64,000 nucleotides of DNA. It comes from Cupriavidus consociatus (GTDB lineage Bacteria > Pseudomonadota > Gammaproteobacteria > Burkholderiales > Burkholderiaceae). The notes beneath the pieces are model-generated. The model saw nothing but the letters and a program-made list of their open reading frames with translations, did no database searches and was not told the origin of the DNA. Location of the stretch: positions 124,001-188,000 of the forward strand of contig NZ_JAGIQA010000006.1 of NCBI RefSeq assembly GCF_017814975.1, read 5' to 3'. The position numbers and the translations under genes were made by a program. Of the stretch, positions 58,127 to 64,000 are shown one piece after another; positions within the stretch are counted from its first letter, which is position 1; the number at the start of each line of letters is the position of its first letter.

Positions 58127-58765
58127 ATGGCATGGACACGTGACGAAATGGCCGCGCGCGCCGCGGCCGAGCTGCAGGACGGTTTCTACGTCAACCTGGG
58201 CATCGGCCTGCCGACGCTGGTCGCGAACTGGGTGCCCGAGGGCATGGAAGTGTGGCTGCAGTCCGAGAACGGCCTGCTGGGCATCGGCCCGTTCCCGACT
58301 GAAGACCAGGTCGACGCCGACATGATCAATGCCGGCAAGCAGACCGTGACGACGCTGCCGGGCTCGTCGATCTTCTCGTCGGCCGATTCCTTCGCGATGA
58401 TCCGCGGCGGCCACATCAACCTGGCCATCCTGGGCGCGATGCAGGTCAGCGAGAAGGGCGACCTGGCCAACTGGATGATCCCGGGCAAGATGGTCAAGGG
58501 CATGGGCGGTGCGATGGACCTGGTCGCCGGCGTCGGCCGCGTGGTGGTGCTGATGGAACACACCGCCAAGAAAAAGGACGGCACCGAGGACATCAAGATC
58601 CTGAAGCAGTGCAACCTGCCGCTGACCGGCGTGGGCGTGGTCAATCGCATCATCACCGACCTGGGCGTGATGGACGTGACTGCCGACGGCCTGAAGCTGG
58701 TCGAGACCGCCCCGGGCGTCAGCCGCGAGGAAATCCAGGCCAAGACCGGCGCGCCGCTGCTGTAA
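58127..58765 (+). CDS. scoB: 3-oxoacid CoA-transferase subunit B
   Basis: Beta subunit, 212 residues. The catalytic Glu is in the [12 protein letters not shown] segment (about residue 45-50), preceded by [37 protein letters not shown] and [16 protein letters not shown] complete the family pattern. Cotranscribed with scoA, with the AAGGAGACACC site before ATG 58127. The terminator at 58791-58822 closes the operon. Confidence 0.95.
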   Translation: MAWTRDEMAARAAAELQDGFYVNLGIGLPTLVANWVPEGMEVWLQSENGLLGIGPFPTEDQVDADMINAGKQTVTTLPGSSIFSSADSFAMIRGGHINLAILGAMQVSEKGDLANWMIPGKMVKGMGGAMDLVAGVGRVVVLMEHTAKKKDGTEDIKILKQCNLPLTGVGVVNRIITDLGVMDVTADGLKLVETAPGVSREEIQAKTGAPLL

Positions 58766-58790
58766 GCAAGCCTCCGGCATTGCCTGACGG

Positions 58791-58822
58791 GCCCTGTGGC
58801 GCATTGCGCCACAGGGCTTTTT
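58791..58822 (+). terminator. Rho-independent terminator after scoB
   Basis: GCCCTGTGGCGC (58791-58802) pairs with GCGCCACAGGGC (58806-58817), loop ATT, followed by TTTTTC. A textbook terminator. Confidence 0.92.
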
Positions 58823-58967
58823 CATTTGGTGCCCGGGAGCTGACTACGCCGATCGGCCGTGCGGGCTAGCTCTATCGGCGAATGGCCCGTCCCCGCACAT
58901 GTGACTATGCTGGCCGCTTCCCAGCAGGCGTGGTCCTGCCAATACAAGTCCTGACGGAAGGTGCGCG

Positions 58968-59348
58968 ATGCCGGCTTCCCCCACCCGATCCCTGCCACTG
59001 GTGTACGCCTGCTCCGGCTGCTCCAGCGTGGCGCAACTGGCCAATGCCTGCGCGGTGCGGCTGGACCGCGGCGGCCGCGCCGAAATGTCGTGCATCAGCG
59101 GCGTGGGCGGTAGCGTGCCGGCGCTGACGCGCGTAGCGCGATCAGGCCGGCCGATCCTGGCGCTGGACGGCTGCCCGCTGGCGTGCGTGCAGGCTTGCCT
59201 GGCAAACGTGGGCGTGGTGCCGGACCAGCACCTGGTGCTGAATCGGCTGGGTGCGGTCAAGCGCCAGCACGGCGAATGCACCGAGGGCGAGACCGAGGCG
59301 GTGTGGCGGGAAGTCGAGGCGGCTCTGGAGCGCCTTGCGGGTGTGTAG
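58968..59348 (+). CDS. DGC-domain zinc-binding protein
   Basis: A 126-residue protein with the Cys-rich DGC signature: YACSGCSSVAQLANACAVRL, MSCISGVGG, and ALDGCPLACVQACLA with the Asp-Gly-Cys triplet naming the family. It probably coordinates Zn or another metal ion through these cysteines. The biological role is unknown; DGC proteins often sit by selenium or metal-related genes. GGAAGGT precedes ATG 58968. Converges on the DUF411 gene. Confidence 0.85.
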   Translation: MPASPTRSLPLVYACSGCSSVAQLANACAVRLDRGGRAEMSCISGVGGSVPALTRVARSGRPILALDGCPLACVQACLANVGVVPDQHLVLNRLGAVKRQHGECTEGETEAVWREVEAALERLAGV

Positions 59349-59400
59349 GGCCGTGTAGGGCAGGCCGGACGCGCGGCGGCGCATCCGGCAAGGTGGCGCG

Positions 59401-59889
59401 TCAGGCCGCCGGCTTGTTGTAACGGGTGAACACCGAGGCCGCGCCGTCGGCCTTGACCAGCAGCACGTCGAAGGGATCCTTGCGCGAACCCTGTTCCATG
59501 CCTGGCGAACCGACCGGCATGCCAGGCACCGCCAGCCCCACCGCCTTGGGCTTGGCTGCCAGCAGCTTGCGGATATCGGCTGCCGGCACGTGCCCTTCGA
59601 TCGCGTAGCCGCCGATATAGCCGGTGTGGCAGGAGCCAAAGCGCTCCGGCATGCCGAAGCGCTTGCGGTAGTCGCCGGTATCCTCGACGTCATGCACCGT
59701 CACGGCGAAGCCGTTGGCACGCAGGTGCTTGACCCATTCCTCGCAGCAGCCGCACAGCGGGCTCTTGTAGACCTCGATGGCGAGGGGCTTGGCCTGCGCA
59801 AAGGCATCGGCCGCGGGCCCCGGCACACCCACGGCGAGCGTGCCGAGCGCCAGCGCGCCCAGGGTGCCGAGAAAACGTCGTCGTTGCAT
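59401..59889 (-). CDS. DUF411 exported metal-binding protein
   Basis: A 162-residue protein starting MQRRRFLGTLGALALGTLAVG, a signal with an RRRFLG twin-arginine-like stretch. The DUF411 core has YKSPLCGCCEEWVKHLRANG (CxCC motif), GMPERFGSCHTGYIGGYAIEGHVPA and VPGMPVGSPGME. Such proteins often accompany copper resistance systems and are thought to bind copper or other metals. No other copper genes are nearby. GGAGCAACG lies just before the start. Confidence 0.88.
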   Translation of the reverse strand: MQRRRFLGTLGALALGTLAVGVPGPAADAFAQAKPLAIEVYKSPLCGCCEEWVKHLRANGFAVTVHDVEDTGDYRKRFGMPERFGSCHTGYIGGYAIEGHVPAADIRKLLAAKPKAVGLAVPGMPVGSPGMEQGSRKDPFDVLLVKADGAASVFTRYNKPAA

Positions 59890-59911
59890 CGTTGCTCCTT
59901 GCTGTGCCGCC

Positions 59912-60688
59912 TTACTGCGCCACCCAGCCGCCATCCATGTTCCAGATCGCGCCACGTACCTGGCGGGCCGCGTCGGACGACAGGAACACGGCCAGCGCGC
60001 CCAGTTCGTCGGGCGTCACGAACTCGCCCGAGGGCTGCTTCTCCAGCACCAGCTCGCGCTTGGCCTGCTCGACCGGGATGCCTTCCTTCTGCGCGCGGGC
60101 TTCGACCTGCTTCTGCACCAGCGGCGTCAGCACCCAGCCAGGGCAGATCGCGTTGGCGGTCACGCCGGTCTGCGCGGTTTCCAGCGCGGTCACCTTGGTC
60201 AAACCGACGATGCCATGCTTGGCTGCCACGTAGGCCGATTTCTGTGCCGACGCCACCAGCCCGTGCGCCGAGGCCACGTTGATGATGCGGCCCCAGTTCT
60301 TCTGGCGCATGCCGGGCAGTGCAAGGCGGGTGGTGTGGAACGCGGAAGTCAGGTTGATGGCGATGATCGCGTCCCAGCGCTCGGTGGGAAAGTCCTCGAT
60401 CGGGGCCACGTGCTGGATGCCGGCGTTGTTGACCAGGATGTCGGCGCCGCCGAAGTCGGACTGCGCATAGCGCATCATGTCCTCGATCTCTGCCGCCTTG
60501 CTCATGTCCGCGCCGTGGTAGCCGACCTGGATGCCCTGGCCGGCCTGCGCGATCTCGTTCTTTGCGGCGTCCGCGTCACCAAAGCCATTGACGATGATGT
60601 TGGCGCCCTGGGCCGCCAGCGCCTTTGCGATGCCGAGCCCGATACCGCTGGTCGAGCCAGTTACCAGAGCGGTCTTGCCTTTGAGCAT
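59912..60688 (-). CDS. hbdH: 3-hydroxybutyrate dehydrogenase
   Basis: SDR-family enzyme of 258 residues oxidising D-3-hydroxybutyrate to acetoacetate with NAD. TGSTSGIG near residue 10, NNAG near 88, catalytic Ser in NVASAHG, YVAAK active Tyr/Lys and the family-specific TANAICPGWVLTPLVQKQVE and EKQPSGEFVTPDELG are visible. GGAGGC precedes ATG 60686-60688. The product feeds the ScoAB enzyme encoded 1.8 kb away. It is divergent from the oligomer-hydrolase-like gene over 229 bases. Confidence 0.95.
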   Translation of the reverse strand: MLKGKTALVTGSTSGIGLGIAKALAAQGANIIVNGFGDADAAKNEIAQAGQGIQVGYHGADMSKAAEIEDMMRYAQSDFGGADILVNNAGIQHVAPIEDFPTERWDAIIAINLTSAFHTTRLALPGMRQKNWGRIINVASAHGLVASAQKSAYVAAKHGIVGLTKVTALETAQTGVTANAICPGWVLTPLVQKQVEARAQKEGIPVEQAKRELVLEKQPSGEFVTPDELGALAVFLSSDAARQVRGAIWNMDGGWVAQ

Positions 60689-60825
60689 GTAAGCCTCCAT
60701 CGAGAGAGATTCCACAGAAAGGAAAGGGCGGCCCGGGTGGCCGGGACCGCCTGGTCTGGCACAGCCACGCACCGGCACGCATCGACGTGCGGGCGCGTGC
60801 GGTGGCGCAGACAGTGTGCTGTGGC

Positions 60826-60849
60826 ATTGTACCCGGTGCGGCGTACAAT
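60826..60849. promoter_or_regulatory. Symmetrical divergent promoter element ATTGTAC-N10-GTACAAT
   Basis: Seven-base perfect arms. Each arm read outward supplies a TACAAT -10 hexamer, one for hbdH on the minus strand and one for the hydrolase-ridA-relA direction on the plus strand. The two promoters would overlap and share any regulator binding here. Confidence 0.55.
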
Positions 60850-60917
60850 CCAGTTTTGCTCAACCACCGGCAGCGCCGCTTTTTCGCGGCCCCGGCCGCG
60901 TCCGTCAGGGAGTCCAG

Positions 60918-61796
60918 ATGTCTGCCAGTCCGCGCCTCGGTTTTGTCCAGTGCATCAGTCCGGCGGGCCTGCACCGCATGGCCTATCACGAATGGGGGGA
61001 TCCCGCGAATCCTCGCGTGCTGGTGTGCGCGCACGGGCTGACGCGCACCGGCCGCGACTTTGATGCGGTTGCCAGCGCGCTGTGCGGCGACTATCGCGTG
61101 GTATGCCCCGACGTGGTCGGGCGCGGCCGCTCGGAATGGCTGGTCAATCCGGACAGCTACATCGTGCCGCAGTACGTGTCCGACATGGTCACCCTGATCG
61201 CGCGGCTCAACGTGGAGAAGGTGGACTGGTTCGGCACCTCGATGGGCGGGCTGATCGGCATGGGGCTGGCGGGGCTGCCCGGGTCGCCGGTGCGCAAGCT
61301 GCTGCTGAACGACGTTGGCCCCAGGATCGCGCCGTCGGCGGTGGAGCGCATCGGTGCCTACCTGGGCCTGCCGGTACGCTTCAAGACCTTCGAGGAGGGC
61401 CTGGCTTACCTGCAGACCATCAGCGCTTCGTTCGGCCGCCACACGCCGGAGCAGTGGCGCGAGCTGAACGCCGCCATCCTGAAGCCGGTGCAGGGCGGCG
61501 ATGGCCTGGAATGGGGCTTGCATTACGACCCGCAGCTGGCCATGCCCTTCCGCAAGTCCACGCCGGAAACGGTGGCGGCGGGCGAGGCCGCGCTGTGGCG
61601 CAGCTTCGAGGCCATTGAAGCCTCGGTGCTGGTGGTGCGCGGCGCCCAGTCCGACCTGCTGCTGCGCGAGACCGTCGCCGAGATGGTGGCGCGCGGCAAG
61701 CATGTGAGCTCGGTGGAAGTCCCTGAAGTGGGGCATGCACCAACCTTTGTCGATCCGGCGCAGATCGCGATCGCCCGGCAGTTTTTTGTCGGGTGA
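60918..61796 (+). CDS. Alpha/beta hydrolase, 3-hydroxybutyrate oligomer hydrolase-like
   Basis: A 292-residue serine hydrolase: FHG-type oxyanion loop VCAHGLTRTGRDFD, CPDVVGRGRSEW, nucleophile elbow GTSMGGLIG, and the catalytic His in VPEVGHAPTF. Its position beside hbdH and in the same neighbourhood as scoAB matches the PhaY2-type intracellular 3-hydroxybutyrate oligomer hydrolase of Cupriavidus, as I recall it; this is by context and similarity in memory, not proof. It would release 3-hydroxybutyrate from PHB-derived oligomers. Starts at ATG 60918. Confidence 0.75.
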   Translation: MSASPRLGFVQCISPAGLHRMAYHEWGDPANPRVLVCAHGLTRTGRDFDAVASALCGDYRVVCPDVVGRGRSEWLVNPDSYIVPQYVSDMVTLIARLNVEKVDWFGTSMGGLIGMGLAGLPGSPVRKLLLNDVGPRIAPSAVERIGAYLGLPVRFKTFEEGLAYLQTISASFGRHTPEQWRELNAAILKPVQGGDGLEWGLHYDPQLAMPFRKSTPETVAAGEAALWRSFEAIEASVLVVRGAQSDLLLRETVAEMVARGKHVSSVEVPEVGHAPTFVDPAQIAIARQFFVG

Positions 61797-61848
61797 GTTT
61801 GCGCGCATCGCACGGCGGCTTTGTCCTTTTATCGATCAACGCATTGTC

Positions 61849-62211
61849 ATGAGTAACCTTGAACTGAAGCGCGCCCACGTGGGCAAGCGTTTGTCCGAAT
61901 ATGCGGTCTACAACGGCGTGGTCTACCTCGCCGGACAGGTGCCCGAGGTCGACCCCAAGGCCGATATCCGCGGCCAGACGCGCGAGGTGCTCGGCCATAT
62001 CGACCGGCTGCTGGCCGAGGCCGGCAGCGACAAGACCCGCATCCTGTCGTGCCAGATCTTCCTCACCAATGTCGATCTGATCGGCGAGATGAACGAGGTC
62101 TGGGACGCCTGGGTGCCACAAGGCAACACGCCCCCCCGCGCGACGGTGGAAGCCCGCCTGGCCAATCCCGATTACCTGATCGAAGTGGTGGTGACCGCTG
62201 CGCTCAACTGA
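61849..62211 (+). CDS. ridA: RidA/YjgF-family imine/enamine deaminase
   Basis: A 120-residue protein of the RidA family, deaminating reactive enamine/imine intermediates produced by PLP enzymes. Signature: VYLAGQVPEVDPKADIRGQT and PPRATVEARLANPDYLIEV, where the Arg binds the substrate carboxylate. The start ATG 61849 lies 52 bases after the hydrolase stop. It is probably cotranscribed with the hydrolase and relA. Confidence 0.88.
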   Translation: MSNLELKRAHVGKRLSEYAVYNGVVYLAGQVPEVDPKADIRGQTREVLGHIDRLLAEAGSDKTRILSCQIFLTNVDLIGEMNEVWDAWVPQGNTPPRATVEARLANPDYLIEVVVTAALN

Positions 62212-62226
62212 TGCAGGCGTAGGGAC

Positions 62227-64000
62227 ATGGTGACGTCGACCGACCTGGCTGGCCGGGTCGTAGGCATTCCGGATGCTGAACTGGTGGGCCGTGCGCTGGC
62301 GTACGTGCGCGAGCACGGCACCGGCGTGGCGCTGCCTACGGGCGAGACTGTGCAGGCGCACGCCGAGGGGATGCTGCGCATTCTCGATGGCCTGCGCGTA
62401 GACGATGCCGCGCGCGCGGCCGCCTGCCTGTTCGGGTTGGCGGCATTCGTGCCCGAGACCGAAGCCGAGATCGAGCCGCGCTTCGGCGAGGAAGTGGCGC
62501 GGCTGGTCAATGGTGTGCGGCAACTGCTGCGCATTGGTGCCATCGCCGGCAATCGCCCTGATGTGGAAGCGGCCGCGCCGTCGAAGAACGAGGCGCAGGC
62601 GCGCCACGAACAGGTCGAGGCGCTGCGCAAGATGCTGCTGGCGTTCGCGCAGGACATCCGCGTGGTGCTGGTGCGGCTGGCCTCGCGGCTGCAGACGCTG
62701 CGCTGGATGGCCGAGACCAAGCGCACGCCGACCCCGGGCGTGGCGCGCGAAACGCTCGACATCTACGCGCCGCTGGCCAACCGCCTGGGTATCTGGCAGA
62801 TGAAGTGGGAACTGGAAGACCTGGCGTTCCGCTTCGAGCAGCCCGACACCTACAAGCGCATCGCCAGGCTGCTGGACGAAAAGCGCATCGAGCGCGAAGG
62901 CTATATCGCCGGCGCGATCGCGCGGCTGCAGTCCGAGCTGACGGCCGCGGGCATTCGTGCCGAGGTGAGCGGCCGGCCCAAGCACATCTACAGCATCTGG
63001 AAGAAGATGCGCGGCAAGGAGCTGGATTTCGCCGACCTGTACGATGTGCGCGCCTTCCGCGTGATCGTCGACGATATCAAGGACTGCTATACGGTGCTGG
63101 GTATCGTCCACCACATCTGGCAGCCGATCCCGCGCGAGTTCGACGATTACATTTCGCGCCCCAAGGCCAACGGCTACAAGTCGCTGCACACGGTGGTGAT
63201 CGGCGATGATGGCCGCGCCTTCGAGGTGCAGATCCGCACGCACGAGATGCACCACTTCGCCGAATACGGCGTGGCGGCCCACTGGCGCTACAAGGAAGCG
63301 GGCAGCAAGGGCTACGGTGGGCAGTTCTCCGCCAGCGAACGCTACGACGAGAAAATCGCCTGGCTGCGCCAGCTGCTGGCATGGAAGGATGATGCCGACC
63401 ACAGCGTGGCGCACGACGAGTGGGAGCAGCTCAAGCACGCCGCGATCGACGACCACATCTATGTGCTGACACCGCAGGCCCGCGTGGTGGCGCTGCCGCA
63501 GGGCGCCACGCCGCTGGACTTTGCCTATTACCTGCACAGCGACCTGGGCCACCGCTGCCGCGGCGCGCGCGTGGACGGCACCATGGTGCCGCAGAATACC
63601 ACGCTGAAGAACGGCCAGACTGTCGAGATCATCGCGGTCAAGCAGGGCGGGCCGTCGCGCGACTGGCTCAACGCGGAGCTTGGCTACCTGGCCAGCAGCC
63701 GTGCGCGCGCCAAGGTGCGGGCGTGGTTCAATGCGCTCGATTCGCAGGAGACCATCGCGCAGGGCCGCGCGCTGATCGACAAGACCCTGCAGCGCGAGGG
63801 CAAGACCGCGGTCAAGCTGGAAGACCTGGCCGCGCGGCTGAGCTTCAAGACGCCCGACGACCTGTTTGCCGCGGTGGCAAAGGACGAGTTCAGCCTGCGC
63901 CATGTCGAGCACGCGCTGCGTCACCCGGAAGGCGAAATTCAGGCGCCGCTCAGCGAAGAAGACGCCGTCACCAAGAAGAGCCGCGCGACCAGCGTGGCGC
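62227..64000 (+). CDS. relA: (p)ppGpp synthetase RelA (C-terminal part beyond window)
   Basis: About 591 residues are present; the gene continues past the right edge. The N-terminal HD-hydrolase region is degenerate: where bifunctional enzymes have the HD pair, this reads LFGLAAFVPET, as in monofunctional RelA. The synthetase domain (about 230-390) has YDVRAFRVIV, EFDD at 304-307 (the EXDD motif of RelA-type synthetases) and PKANGYKSLHTVV. A TGS domain follows (IYVLTPQARVVALPQGATPLDFAYY). It makes (p)ppGpp on amino-acid starvation at the ribosome. ATG 62227 starts 15 bases after ridA. Confidence 0.95.
   Translation, partial: MVTSTDLAGRVVGIPDAELVGRALAYVREHGTGVALPTGETVQAHAEGMLRILDGLRVDDAARAAACLFGLAAFVPETEAEIEPRFGEEVARLVNGVRQLLRIGAIAGNRPDVEAAAPSKNEAQARHEQVEALRKMLLAFAQDIRVVLVRLASRLQTLRWMAETKRTPTPGVARETLDIYAPLANRLGIWQMKWELEDLAFRFEQPDTYKRIARLLDEKRIEREGYIAGAIARLQSELTAAGIRAEVSGRPKHIYSIWKKMRGKELDFADLYDVRAFRVIVDDIKDCYTVLGIVHHIWQPIPREFDDYISRPKANGYKSLHTVVIGDDGRAFEVQIRTHEMHHFAEYGVAAHWRYKEAGSKGYGGQFSASERYDEKIAWLRQLLAWKDDADHSVAHDEWEQLKHAAIDDHIYVLTPQARVVALPQGATPLDFAYYLHSDLGHRCRGARVDGTMVPQNTTLKNGQTVEIIAVKQGGPSRDWLNAELGYLASSRARAKVRAWFNALDSQETIAQGRALIDKTLQREGKTAVKLEDLAARLSFKTPDDLFAAVAKDEFSLRHVEHALRHPEGEIQAPLSEEDAVTKKSRATSVA

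Noticed and set aside
57224..58825. 533-codon minus-strand frame over scoAB
   Set aside because: Covers two well-recognised genes and crosses their boundary; a shadow frame.
61420..63924. 834-codon minus-strand frame over the hydrolase, ridA and relA
   Set aside because: Covers three real genes on the opposite strand and lacks any domain.

Overview
The window looks like a contiguous stretch of the main chromosome of a beta-proteobacterium of the Burkholderiaceae, most likely Cupriavidus (Ralstonia eutropha type). The grounds are the very high GC coding bias, the cysS/accA/tilS/lysC order, the many Bug, TRAP, porin and acyl-CoA genes, and a 3-hydroxybutyrate/PHB degradation cluster beside relA. 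The genus call is inference from gene content and order; no database search was possible. I see no phage, IS element, CRISPR array or recognisable defence system.

Layout. (1) 1-9720, housekeeping: lpxH (cut by the left edge), tandem cyclophilins ppiB and ppiA and a TPR protein on the minus strand; then cysS, an AlkA-type glycosylase, accA, tilS and lysC on the plus strand, tRNA-Ser(GCU) with a clear promoter, leader hairpin and terminator, and two small proteins. (2) 9785-14778: ferredoxin-NADP reductase and a full-length pyruvate carboxylase, separated by about 700 bases without a convincing gene. (3) 15055-25672, minus strand: a five-gene acyl-CoA module (SDR, two MaoC-like proteins, thiolase, acyl-CoA dehydrogenase), a giant MalT-type LuxR regulator, a Bug-type solute-binding protein and an acyl-CoA ligase. 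(4) 25875-34443: an IclR regulator followed by a dppABCDF-like transporter operon, a porin and an N-formylglutamate amidohydrolase, with an IclR-type operator overlapping the first transporter start codon. (5) 34450-49950, mixed: GlcD-like oxidase, DUF2069 protein, WrbA-like flavoprotein, YihY/BrkB protein, Mpo1-like protein, alpha/beta hydrolase with a Cys/Met-type PLP enzyme, CBS-pair protein, an MFS-acyltransferase fusion, GST, aroC, MFS permease, FAD oxidoreductase with a GntR regulator, and a PilZ protein. (6) 50031-56556: ETF-ubiquinone oxidoreductase divergent from an SDR with a TetR-type palindrome between them, a complete DctQMP TRAP transporter and a hotdog thioesterase. (7) 56678-64000: a PAS-LuxR regulator divergent from 3-oxoacid CoA-transferase genes, DGC and DUF411 metal-binding proteins, 3-hydroxybutyrate dehydrogenase divergent from a 3HB-oligomer-hydrolase-like enzyme, then RidA and relA (cut by the right edge).

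How the genes work together: region 7 can convert 3-hydroxybutyrate oligomers to 3-hydroxybutyrate, acetoacetate and acetoacetyl-CoA, and the hydrolase lies in line with the (p)ppGpp synthetase gene. Regions 3 and 6 supply acyl-CoA oxidation and its electron outlet to ubiquinone. Region 4 looks like a regulated unit for taking up and deformylating an amino-acid or peptide derivative. The most interesting observations are regulatory: several palindromes sit in divergent or start-codon positions beside the regulators that may bind them. Two degraded gene remnants (a VOC-domain fragment and a possible frameshifted H-NS-like gene) occupy otherwise empty gaps.
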